From Candidatus Poseidoniaceae archaeon (lineage in GTDB: Archaea; Thermoplasmatota; Poseidoniia; Poseidoniales; Poseidoniaceae), in contig JAQXFJ010000181.1 in the NCBI GenBank assembly GCA_029250385.1, positions 1-7,968 of the forward strand: a stretch of 7,968 nt of DNA. Direction: 5' to 3'. The notes under the pieces were generated by a model. The model was not told the DNA's origin, did no database searches, and saw nothing but the letters and a program-made list of their open reading frames with translations. Shown in pieces: positions 1 through 6,574 of this stretch. Position 1 is the first letter of the stretch, and each line of letters opens with the position of its first letter. Position numbers and translations under genes: made by a program.

Positions 1-131
1 AATCATCTTTGTTGATTTAGACAACCGATATATTATTTTCACGAAATCGCGTGGGTTCTCTCATTCCCCTCAAGACATTATGAGGAAGTACAATGCGTGT
101 TCAGTCCCCCATTACAGACGCTAGCCTTTGA
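1..131. other. non-coding flank downstream of the AI-2E gene
   Basis: No convincing gene is seen on either strand; only ORFs of about 15 codons or fewer occur. The segment lies 3' of the minus-strand AI-2E-family gene. It holds a weak hairpin candidate, with arms 64-72 and 81-87 pairing over 7 bp with a two-base bulge and an 8-base loop, and an AT-rich TATA-like patch at about 28-38. No tRNA fold was recognised. The TATA-like patch could belong to a gene outside the window, but nothing in view tests that. Confidence 0.5.
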
Positions 132-1193
132 TTACTCTTCTTCAACAGAATTGGCCATCATCATAGCAACAGACCTAGTTCGCTCATTTTCATCCAGTAT
201 AAGTCGAGCAATTATGATGATTGGTGCACCAATTATCGCACCAGCAATACCCCAAACTTGAGTGAATAGCATTACTGTTAGCAGTAACACGAACGGAGAA
301 ATACCAATTTTTGCGCCAGAAAGATTTGGCTCCACAAAAGACCCAAACACTTGTTGATTGCCAATTAACATTGCTAACATCAACACTGCAGTTAACGGCT
401 CTAGCATAATGAATCCGATTAAAACCGGAGGAATAGTAGCCAAAAGCGCCCCAAGTATTGGGATGAAATCAAGTAAGAAACACAGGATTCCAAATAGGAA
501 CCAACCCGGCAAATCAAAGCCAATTGGAGAGATTATAATTGTCATAACCAATGCTTGTCCAGCACTGCAAGTTACCTTTGACACCACATAAGCGGTGATT
601 GATTCAGTTGATTCGCTAACTATTTTCTTGGCTCTGTCATACGAATTTGGAAAAGCGGCACCGAATCTCTTGGCAATTGTGTGCTCTTCTAAGACAATGA
701 ATAAGAGGAAAATCAGGACCGTCACCATTGTGGTAAAGAAGCCACCAAGTGATCCAAGTATCGCCAAAACAAATGTCTCGACATTACTCGGTGAAGCGAG
801 TTCTGTAACTAAGTCGGCATCGGAAAAGATAGCTTCAAGGCCGTATAAATTTGCATCTGCATACTTGGCACGCTTCTCTTCAAACGCTGCGGTAATCTCT
901 GGCACTTCGTCAATGAATTGTGATAAATTATCATACAAGAAAATAGAAATGAAGTATATCGTTATGATAAAGGTTAAAATTACTGACCCATAAGAAACAA
1001 AGCGATTGTTTACCTTTCGATAAATCATCTGTTCTGGAGGTTTTATCAAGAAATATAACAACACAGCAATGGCAAGCGGCATCAAAATCGATTGAAGATG
1101 AATTAGGGCTAAATACACAACTAAGGCGACTATCGCAACGCTAGCTGCAGTAGTTCGTTTGGAATCTATACCTACCTTGGAGAATTCTTGCAT
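132..1193 (-). CDS. AI-2E/PerM-family multi-pass membrane transporter
   Basis: A 353-residue polytopic membrane protein of the AI-2E family (PerM, TqsA and YdiK relatives). Members have been linked to export of small molecules or to Na+/H+ exchange; the substrate here cannot be read from sequence. Hydrophobic segments lie at about residues 16-32, 34-50, 68-88, 140-168, 211-225, 229-247, 250-285 and 299-333, with a more polar stretch at 90-138. Two family hallmarks are visible: DFIPILGALLATIPP at 242-256, and EPNLSGAKIGISP at 288-300 followed by the last hydrophobic hairpin. Length matches the family norm of 340-370. The ATG at 1193 is the natural start before the first helix. Only a weak AGG sits 3 bases upstream, so initiation may not depend on a Shine-Dalgarno site. 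It follows pyrBI on the same strand after a 92-bp gap and probably has its own promoter. Family is confident; function is not. Confidence 0.85.
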   Translation of the reverse strand: MQEFSKVGIDSKRTTAASVAIVALVVYLALIHLQSILMPLAIAVLLYFLIKPPEQMIYRKVNNRFVSYGSVILTFIITIYFISIFLYDNLSQFIDEVPEITAAFEEKRAKYADANLYGLEAIFSDADLVTELASPSNVETFVLAILGSLGGFFTTMVTVLIFLLFIVLEEHTIAKRFGAAFPNSYDRAKKIVSESTESITAYVVSKVTCSAGQALVMTIIISPIGFDLPGWFLFGILCFLLDFIPILGALLATIPPVLIGFIMLEPLTAVLMLAMLIGNQQVFGSFVEPNLSGAKIGISPFVLLLTVMLFTQVWGIAGAIIGAPIIIIARLILDENERTRSVAMMMANSVEEE

Positions 1194-1239
1194 AACCTAT
1201 TGATTACTAGTTGCTAATCTAAGTCTTGCCCTGAATTTT

Positions 1240-1262
1240 TAGTCAAAGTATAGTTTTGACTA
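1240..1262 (-). promoter_or_regulatory. 8-bp inverted repeat around a TATA-like element
   Basis: TAGTCAAA (1240-1247) is repeated in perfect inverted form as TTTGACTA (1255-1262) with a 7-base spacer. On the minus strand the spacer and inner arms read CTATACTTT, a plausible TATA box about 50-60 bp before the AI-2E-family start codon. It would give a leader of about 30 bases. The element also lies 24-46 bases past the pyrI stop codon. It could be an operator over the AI-2E promoter, or an RNA hairpin at the pyrBI 3' end. Position and symmetry are seen directly; the role is inferred. Confidence 0.4.
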
Positions 1263-1285
1263 GGTAAATTAAACTGCGAAATAAC

Positions 1286-1762
1286 TCAAATCACATTCTT
1301 GACTAACTTGACCAAATCCTGTGGACGTCCACAATAATGGCAGCGAAGTTCGAGTGGATCTCTGGAAACTACTTTCATTCGGTGTGGTAATGGTTCTCGT
1401 AGATTGGAAGTAATACAGTTAGACATGGTACATCTAACAACGTTAACCATTTCATCTCCTAAATTAATAATCATTTTTTCCGCAACTGTATATGCTCTAA
1501 TAATTGCCACATTGGCATCGGGAGCGACTAAAGCTAAACGATCTAATTCTCCTTGTGTCAATTCCCGGTCTTCCACCTTTATGATGTCTTTATTGCCCAT
1601 TTTCTTGGAAGGAACATTCATCACTAATGAGACGGGTACTGAAGTAGCATCACTTATTCCTAACATATCAAGCACTGCAAGTGCTTGTCCTTGTGGAATA
1701 TGGTCAATTACCGTGCCATTTCTAATTGCGGTTACTCTTCTCATACTGTGTTCATTTGACAT
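1286..1762 (-). CDS. pyrI: aspartate carbamoyltransferase regulatory chain
   Basis: Regulatory subunit of aspartate transcarbamoylase. In E. coli it bridges PyrB trimers and binds nucleotide effectors (CTP, UTP, ATP) to tune pyrimidine synthesis. The 158-residue length fits the family (E. coli, 153). The N-terminal allosteric domain has GTVIDHIP at 16-23, where Asp20 and His21 match E. coli Asp19 and His20. It also has KDIIK at 58-62 and Lys96, matching the effector-binding lysines 56, 60 and 94. The C-terminal zinc domain keeps all four ligands, Cys111, Cys116, Cys141 and Cys144. Wording such as MNVPSKKMG at 48-56 is typical of archaeal PyrI. The start is the ATG at 1762, sharing a base with the pyrB stop (TAATG), with GGAGGTG at 1770-1776 upstream. 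The next methionine (residue 7) lacks such a site. Both allosteric and zinc residues are intact, so a regulated holoenzyme is expected. Confidence 0.97.
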   Translation of the reverse strand: MSNEHSMRRVTAIRNGTVIDHIPQGQALAVLDMLGISDATSVPVSLVMNVPSKKMGNKDIIKVEDRELTQGELDRLALVAPDANVAIIRAYTVAEKMIINLGDEMVNVVRCTMSNCITSNLREPLPHRMKVVSRDPLELRCHYCGRPQDLVKLVKNVI

Positions 1763-2712
1763 TACAATGCACCTCCTGCCTTTTGGACATCCGCAGGAAC
1801 TTCAACACCCAGTAATTTACAAAGCAAGGCCATTCTTGCTACTACACCATTGAAAGCTTGCTCGAAGTACCTAGCATGTCTTGTGGTATCAACGGATGGA
1901 TGAATCTCATCAACCCTAGGCAGAGGATGCATGATAATCATTCCAGCCTTTACATCTGACAAATCATTAGCATGTAATTTGTATGCACCGGCCACCTTAG
2001 CGTATTCATCTTCATCAGAGAAGCGTTCTTTCTGAATGCGAGTCATGTATACTACATCAGCATCTTCCATCATTGAATAAAGGTCTTCTGTCTCTGTGAT
2101 GTCACCGCCATGAGATTTTAGATCAGAAACAATCTCTGGTGGCATTTTAAGAATGTCCGGGCTGGCAAATATTAACTCACAACCAAATCTAGTCAAAGCA
2201 TGTGATAGTGAATGAACGGTCCTACCAAAACGTAAATCTCCAGCCAGGATAACTTTCAATCCATCCAACTTCCCATGGGCTTGTTTGATAGTGAAAAGGT
2301 CAAGCATAGTCTGTGTTGGATGATGTCCTGCACCGTCACCACCATTGAGAATTGGAACTCTTGCTGAATCTTGTGCATATTGCGCAGCGCCTTGCCTAGG
2401 ATGGCGCATGGCGATAATATCAGTATAGCCGTCAACCATTTGAATCGTGTCGAATAATGTCTCGCCTTTCACAACTGAAGAGGTTTTTACGTCTCCTAGA
2501 TTAACCACATCGCCACCTAAGCGCTTCATTGCCGTCTCGAATGACATTCTAGTCCGAGTACTTGGTTCAAAAAATAAATTCCCAAGAATTCTACCTTGAA
2601 GTAACGGTAAATACAACTCGCCACGAGCCACTGGAAGCAGCCTGTCAGCATCCTCAAGAATTTTTATTATCTCTTCATTGGTCAAATCATCCATAGTAAT
2701 TAGTCCGGCCAC
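1762..2712 (-). CDS. pyrB: aspartate carbamoyltransferase catalytic chain
   Basis: Catalytic subunit that joins carbamoyl phosphate and L-aspartate to form N-carbamoyl-L-aspartate, the committed step of UMP synthesis. With a GTG start at 2712 it is 316 residues, close to E. coli PyrB (311). The carbamoyl-phosphate motif STRTR is at 51-55. The mobile-loop Ser79 and Lys82 sit in SSVVKGETL, and RHPRQGA is at 103-109. HHPTQTMLDLFTI is at 130-142, DLRFGRTVHSL at 159-169, the aspartate-binding MTRIQKER at 223-230, and HPLPRVDEI at 262-270. All key residues are present. The reading frame stays open to an ATG at 2838, but that would add 42 residues with no family counterpart and overlap the divergent gene. 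The GTG has GGAGGG six bases upstream, whereas the ATG at 2694 (310 residues) is too far from it. Its TGA-less end, TAA, overlaps the pyrI ATG, so the two are co-translated. Confidence 0.95.
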   Translation of the reverse strand: MAGLITMDDLTNEEIIKILEDADRLLPVARGELYLPLLQGRILGNLFFEPSTRTRMSFETAMKRLGGDVVNLGDVKTSSVVKGETLFDTIQMVDGYTDIIAMRHPRQGAAQYAQDSARVPILNGGDGAGHHPTQTMLDLFTIKQAHGKLDGLKVILAGDLRFGRTVHSLSHALTRFGCELIFASPDILKMPPEIVSDLKSHGGDITETEDLYSMMEDADVVYMTRIQKERFSDEDEYAKVAGAYKLHANDLSDVKAGMIIMHPLPRVDEIHPSVDTTRHARYFEQAFNGVVARMALLCKLLGVEVPADVQKAGGAL

Positions 2713-2718
2713 AGTCTT

Positions 2719-2724
2719 CCCTCC
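2719..2724 (-). promoter_or_regulatory. ribosome-binding site deciding the pyrB start
   Basis: GGAGGG on the minus strand ends six bases before GTG at 2712. It is the only strong Shine-Dalgarno match in the pyrB upstream region, and it supports GTG over the in-frame ATG at 2838 or the ATG at 2694 (24 bases away). Other genes in the window use similar sites (GGAGGTG for pyrI, AGGAGGT for the biotin-carrier gene). Confidence 0.75.
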
Positions 2725-2803
2725 GATGACAACGATAGCAGCAAACTCATGAACATTGTCTTTGAAAATCAGTAATTTAACTCTGCGTGAATTTTCCAAG
2801 GGG

Positions 2804-2812
2804 ATATTATAT
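2804..2812. promoter_or_regulatory. palindromic TATA box between divergent genes
   Basis: ATATTATAT reads the same on both strands. On the plus strand its centre is about 28 bp before the ATG at 2837. That ATG has no Shine-Dalgarno site nearby, so this is the geometry of an archaeal promoter giving a leaderless transcript. On the minus strand the same box would start a pyrBI transcript with a leader of about 70 bases. A second AT-rich stretch at 2769-2783 (TTAAATTACT on the minus strand) is an alternative pyrB TATA element, with a leader of about 40 bases. Confidence 0.5.
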
Positions 2813-2836
2813 GTTTGAGTTCCATTGTGGCATAAC

Positions 2837-4597
2837 ATGGATGCGTGGGCTGATGTGGAAAGCGCTATCCAAGCAGCGGTTCAGCAAAGAAATGAACGCT
2901 TAGAGAAATTAGTTGCAATATCCGCAATATCCATACTGTTAGCGGCTATTTGGCTTGTTTGGCCAACTTTATCGGCAGCCGCCAAAGGAGAGGGTGGCTT
3001 GCTGAATGGACTAGGCATGCCAATTCTGATATTGACGTGGGGACTTATGGTTCAAGACATCGGACTTACCAGTCCAAGTGCAAGGACTAGAGTTGGTGCC
3101 TCTGCAACAATTGCTTGGCCTGTACTACTTATGCTCGCCTCAAAAGAATTGACAAGTACCATTTCGTTAGAAATTGTTGGGCCTATCTTGATCGCAATAG
3201 TCGCCGTCTCATGTTTCTTTTATTCAAGAACAGTACTGAGTGGCGGCCTTGATGTACAGCGATTTAGATCGTTAATGACGGGAGTTGGTACTATTGCTGG
3301 ATTTTCGATATTCATTGGTACAATACCTGAACCCGGGACAATTACCTGGTTAGCTAACATTGGAGTCGTTAGCGTTGGGGGAATATCTACGGTAACTATT
3401 TGGTTCTCAGGAGATGAACACAAGCCACTGCGTAAAGAGTTCCGCAGGCGTCTAGACAATTTAGAAACTCGCATTTTAGTATTGAAAACAGAAAATGCAG
3501 CAGTAGACCAAGCATCTAGCCTAATTATGACTGCTAGAGAACAAGGCCATTCTGATCCTGAACTAGGAATGCGGTTACTAGATGATGCAGAAGAAGATAT
3601 CGAACGATCACTGTCGCTTGCTGGGGATGTACAGGTTGTCAAAGCTGATGCTTTGAGTTCTGTAGAGCAAGCAGAAAACATCGCACCTACAGCTAAAAAA
3701 GGCAGAAAGTCATTCGAAATGGGACTCAGAGAGATTGAACTTGGCTCACTAAGAGAAGGGGAGATGCTGTTTAGACAAGCCAAAAAGCGAGCGCTGGAAG
3801 TCATCGAATGGTGGTCTAAGGCAGAGGATGCAATCGTTGAGGCAAGTCGTCAACTAGAAGGAAAATCCGGCGAAAATGTCAATCACCTTCACGAAATGCT
3901 AGCTGATGCAAAAAAGAAACTAGTTGCTGAATCACCAAAAAAGGCGTATGAGTATGCATTTACAATACCTGCTCAACTCGCAGCGGGTGATGATGCTTTA
4001 GGCAGAGCTGCTGAATCAATAAAAGAAGCTGAACGTCAATTATCACAGAGTGATGGATTAGATTTAACAGAATTAAATCGACGATTAACCAATGCTGTAG
4101 AATCCCTAGAAGCTGGAAATGCCAGTCAAGCAGTTGGTTTAGCTGATGGTATAGCCCGCAGTATCAAAGCTGAAAGAGAAGCTATGGATGATACAAGAAG
4201 AGCAATTCGTCAGAAAAAGAAATTGATTAAACAATTTGAAACACGTCAAGATAAAGCTGTCTGGCAGATTAAATGGGACGAAATTATCGCTGCTGCGGAT
4301 AGTAAACAGTGGAGTCATGCTGCAACCTTGCTTGAACGAATGACTTCAGAATTAGATAAAGAGAGTAAGGCTATGGATGATGCAAAGGAACTTCTTGAAT
4401 TTGTCCTAGAAGAATGGAAAGTATTGCGTAATCAATGCGAGGCTGCGATGATAAAATCTGATGATGATGAGAGAGTTAAATGTGAAGCTGCAGTGTCAAT
4501 AGCCACAGAAAAATTAGGCGTGGGAGCTGTTGATGATTGCTTAGAACAGTTATCTATTGCAGATGATATGATGGAAAAACTTCGTAGAAGAATCTAA
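2837..4597 (+). CDS. six-helix membrane protein with long helical-repeat tail
   Basis: I do not recognise this 586-residue protein. The N-terminal third has about six membrane helices, at roughly residues 24-45, 57-73, 87-102, 112-130, 147-164 and 171-190. Arg/Lys-rich segments at 18-24, 81-85, 131-145 and 196-205 put both ends in the cytoplasm by the positive-inside rule. From about 205 to the end it is charged, alanine-rich and apparently all-helical. It falls into about six units whose helix-turn positions recur near 238, 303, 366, 427, 489 and 562. AMDD occurs at matching places (449-452 and 512-515). This resembles a TPR-like or coiled-coil scaffold, but no TPR consensus or enzyme motif is visible. 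The ATG at 2837 is preferred over TTG at 2825 because of the TATA box position and lack of a ribosome-binding site. It is the only plus-strand gene here. It is divergent from pyrB, and its TAA abuts the stop of the convergent biotin-carrier gene. A role in scaffolding or envelope organisation is a guess. Confidence 0.85.
   Translation: MDAWADVESAIQAAVQQRNERLEKLVAISAISILLAAIWLVWPTLSAAAKGEGGLLNGLGMPILILTWGLMVQDIGLTSPSARTRVGASATIAWPVLLMLASKELTSTISLEIVGPILIAIVAVSCFFYSRTVLSGGLDVQRFRSLMTGVGTIAGFSIFIGTIPEPGTITWLANIGVVSVGGISTVTIWFSGDEHKPLRKEFRRRLDNLETRILVLKTENAAVDQASSLIMTAREQGHSDPELGMRLLDDAEEDIERSLSLAGDVQVVKADALSSVEQAENIAPTAKKGRKSFEMGLREIELGSLREGEMLFRQAKKRALEVIEWWSKAEDAIVEASRQLEGKSGENVNHLHEMLADAKKKLVAESPKKAYEYAFTIPAQLAAGDDALGRAAESIKEAERQLSQSDGLDLTELNRRLTNAVESLEAGNASQAVGLADGIARSIKAEREAMDDTRRAIRQKKKLIKQFETRQDKAVWQIKWDEIIAAADSKQWSHAATLLERMTSELDKESKAMDDAKELLEFVLEEWKVLRNQCEAAMIKSDDDERVKCEAAVSIATEKLGVGAVDDCLEQLSIADDMMEKLRRRI
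4575..4579 (-). terminator. possible T-run terminator of the leucine operon
   Basis: The minus strand carries TTTTT about 20 bases beyond the stop codon of the biotin-carrier gene. Archaeal RNA polymerase can terminate at short T-runs without a hairpin. No other T-run is closer, and the run lies inside the coding sequence of the convergent membrane-protein gene. The assignment is weak. Confidence 0.25.
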
Positions 4598-5056
4598 TTA
4601 TTCACTAATCTCTACTAAGACATCGCCTTGCTGAACTTGATCACCCGCTTTTAACTTCAACACGCCAATAACTCCATCCACATTCGCAACTATTCTATGT
4701 TCCATCTTCATAGCCTCCATTACCAATAATAAATCCCCAGCAGTAACAGATTGTCCTTGTTCAACTAATACGTCAATGATTTTACCAGGCATTGGGGCAA
4801 TCATGCCACCTTGTGAATCATCATCATTGGAGCCGGCTTCTGTTTTTTCGATGCAAAAAACATGCCCATCAATGTGAACCCACCAAACATCACCAACCTT
4901 TGTTGAGTGAGCAAATTTTGTGACTCCATTAACCGTGAGTTTCAGTCGGCCATCAGCCATAATTTGGCATTCTAAGTCGCCTAAATGCCAGGTTTGTGAA
5001 TCTCTTGCAACTGTCACTTCTACAGTATCACCTGCAAATTTGAATTCATGTTGCAT
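4598..5056 (-). CDS. biotin-carrier subunit (C-terminal part of MCC alpha)
   Basis: A 152-residue biotin carboxyl carrier protein that shuttles CO2 on biotin from the biotin carboxylase to the carboxyltransferase. The biotinyl domain covers about residues 84-152. It has APMPGKI at 87-93 and the biotinylation motif EAMKME at 114-119, with Lys117 as the acceptor. Residues 1-73 are a beta-rich segment resembling the BT linker domain that follows biotin carboxylase in fused MCC alpha chains. An acidic linker (NDDDSQGG, 77-84) joins the two. The ATG at 5056 shares its A with the TGA of the upstream biotin carboxylase gene (TGATG). AGGAGGT at 5064-5070 is seven bases upstream. A TTG one codon earlier is less likely. 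This is the last gene of the operon, and its TAA directly abuts the stop of the opposite-strand gene. Its position after the MCC genes makes it an MCC component, though sharing with another acyl-CoA carboxylase is possible. Confidence 0.93.
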   Translation of the reverse strand: MQHEFKFAGDTVEVTVARDSQTWHLGDLECQIMADGRLKLTVNGVTKFAHSTKVGDVWWVHIDGHVFCIEKTEAGSNDDDSQGGMIAPMPGKIIDVLVEQGQSVTAGDLLLVMEAMKMEHRIVANVDGVIGVLKLKAGDQVQQGDVLVEISE

Positions 5057-6561
5057 CAAGGATACCTCCTAGTTAAGCTTTGAAATGGACTTGGTGGGCC
5101 ATCATCGGCAGATGACTGTGTGGCTTGTACATTATGTAATCCTGCACTTTCACTTACTCCAGCAACCATTAGTGCTGCGTTGAGTATTTCGCTACTAAAT
5201 TGTGGACTCCAGCCATTTGGCCAAATTCTTTCGATCATTGTAGTATCAGTCGCTCCACTTACCACATCTTCATGATCACATAATTCACGCAGGAATCTGA
5301 GATTCGTTGTCGTCCCTAATACCACAAAATCGTCTAATGCTCGACGCATTCGTTGCAGCGCTTCTGCTCTTGATGGCGCCCAAACAATCAGTTTGGCTAG
5401 CATGGGGTCATAATTTGGCGTCACCATATCGCCTTCTCTTACCCCTGTATCAAGTCTTATTCCTGGACCTGTTGGTGGTCTAAATACTGCAAGAGGACCA
5501 ATCGCTGGAAGGAAATTATTACTCGCATCTTCAGCATATAGGCGGACTTCAATGGCATGACCACGCATCATTAGTTGACCACAACTCATTGGTTTACCCG
5601 CAGCAATTCGCAGTTGTTCTCTAACTAAGTCAATACCAGTAACCATTTCAGTAACAGGATGTTCAACTTGAATTCTAGTATTCATTTCTAAGAAAAAGAA
5701 TTCACCAGTACTGTCTAACAGAAACTCAACTGTACCTGCGCCCTCGTAATTAACGGCTTTAGCCGCCATTACGGCAGCTTTACCCATCTTTTCTCGTAAA
5801 TCGGTAGTCATAACTGGACAGGGTGATTCTTCAAACACTTTCTGATGACGACGCTGAACACTACATTCACGCTCACCCAAATGAATCACTCTTCCATGAG
5901 TGTCTGCTAGTACTTGAATCTCGACGTGCTTTGAACCAGTAAGCATCCGCTCAATGTATACTCTACCATCGCCAAAGGCTGCAATAGCTTCCCTTCTAGC
6001 CCCTTTGATGGATTCAACCAAGTTATCTGGATTCTCTACCTTGCGCATACCTTTACCGCCCCCGCCAGATGAGGCTTTGAGCAGTAATGGATAACCAACT
6101 CTAGTACTGGCTTGGACAATTGCTTCAATCATCTTAGTTTCATCTTCAAAATCTATCTCTTCGCCCGGGATTACTGGAACTCCCGCAGCCTTCATGGTTT
6201 TTCGAGCAGTCATTTTATCGCCCATCATTTCTATTGCCAAAGGCGAAGGCCCAATCCAAGTTATTCCTGCCTCTAATACTGCTCTGGCAAAATCTGCGCG
6301 TTCAGATAAAAACCCAAACCCTGGATGAATTGCATCAGCACCATGCTTGGCGGCAATATCGAGTATCTGCTGCTGGTCAAGATAAGTTTCACCAATTGTT
6401 TCACCAACTAATTCAACAGATTTTGTGGCCAGTTCAACAAACATAGACTCCTTGTCGTTATTTGCATAAATCGCTACTGAGTTTAGTCCAGCCTCACTAC
6501 ATGCTCGTAAGATCCTACAGGCTATTTCCCCTCGATTGGCAACTAGCACTGTACTAACCAT
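5056..6561 (-). CDS. liuD: biotin carboxylase subunit of methylcrotonyl-CoA carboxylase
   Basis: ATP-grasp enzyme that carboxylates biotin on the carrier protein using bicarbonate and ATP. The 501-residue chain starts MVSTVLVANRGEIACRIL, typical of the N-terminal domain. Residues matching E. coli AccC are all present: Lys116, the glycine loop GGGGKG at 166-171, His212 in KHVEIQVLAD, Glu279, Glu292, Asn294, Arg296 in EMNTRIQVEHP, and Arg340. The biotin carboxylase C-domain ends near 430. A further 70 residues end in PSPFQSLTRRYP, which resembles the linker before the BT domain of fused MCC alpha. The ATG at 6561 has GGTGA five bases upstream and lies 13 bases after the hydratase stop. An upstream ATG at 6594 would overlap the hydratase and add 11 unrelated residues. 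The gene encodes only the first two-thirds of a normal MCC alpha; the rest is the next gene. The symbol reflects operon position. Biotin carboxylases alone do not reveal the acyl-CoA substrate. Confidence 0.94.
   Translation of the reverse strand: MVSTVLVANRGEIACRILRACSEAGLNSVAIYANNDKESMFVELATKSVELVGETIGETYLDQQQILDIAAKHGADAIHPGFGFLSERADFARAVLEAGITWIGPSPLAIEMMGDKMTARKTMKAAGVPVIPGEEIDFEDETKMIEAIVQASTRVGYPLLLKASSGGGGKGMRKVENPDNLVESIKGARREAIAAFGDGRVYIERMLTGSKHVEIQVLADTHGRVIHLGERECSVQRRHQKVFEESPCPVMTTDLREKMGKAAVMAAKAVNYEGAGTVEFLLDSTGEFFFLEMNTRIQVEHPVTEMVTGIDLVREQLRIAAGKPMSCGQLMMRGHAIEVRLYAEDASNNFLPAIGPLAVFRPPTGPGIRLDTGVREGDMVTPNYDPMLAKLIVWAPSRAEALQRMRRALDDFVVLGTTTNLRFLRELCDHEDVVSGATDTTMIERIWPNGWSPQFSSEILNAALMVAGVSESAGLHNVQATQSSADDGPPSPFQSLTRRYP
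5064..5070 (-). promoter_or_regulatory. ribosome-binding site inside the end of the biotin carboxylase gene
   Basis: AGGAGGT lies within the last codons of the biotin carboxylase gene (Arg-Arg-Tyr-Pro-stop), seven bases before the ATG of the carrier gene. With the TGATG overlap it implies translational coupling, and it shows that the carrier protein is made from its own start rather than by readthrough. Confidence 0.8.
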
Positions 6562-6574
6562 ATACTTCACCAAA

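Noticed and set aside
64..87. Hairpin considered as an intrinsic terminator for the AI-2E-family gene.
   Set aside because: The stem has a two-base bulge and no T-run follows on the minus strand. Archaeal termination does not normally use hairpins, so it is mentioned only in the flank entry.
358..993. Plus-strand open frames at 358-591 and 595-993.
   Set aside because: They are antisense to the AI-2E-family gene, encode no recognisable domain, and have no plausible start signals.
1404..1853. Plus-strand open frame of 149 codons.
   Set aside because: It is antisense to pyrI and the end of pyrB, both of which are certain genes; its protein shows no family features.
3220..3804. Minus-strand open frame of 194 codons inside the membrane-protein gene.
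   Set aside because: Its product is a serine-rich low-complexity shadow. The plus-strand frame gives coherent membrane helices and repeats.
5054..5070. AGG AGG TAT CCT TGA resembles the prfB programmed +1 frameshift site, suggesting a fused biotin carboxylase-carrier protein.
   Set aside because: A +1 shift at CCT TGA gives Asp-Ala-Thr and then a stop, so it does not enter the carrier frame, which is -1 to the upstream gene. No -1 slippery heptamer is present. Termination and reinitiation at TGATG explains the layout.
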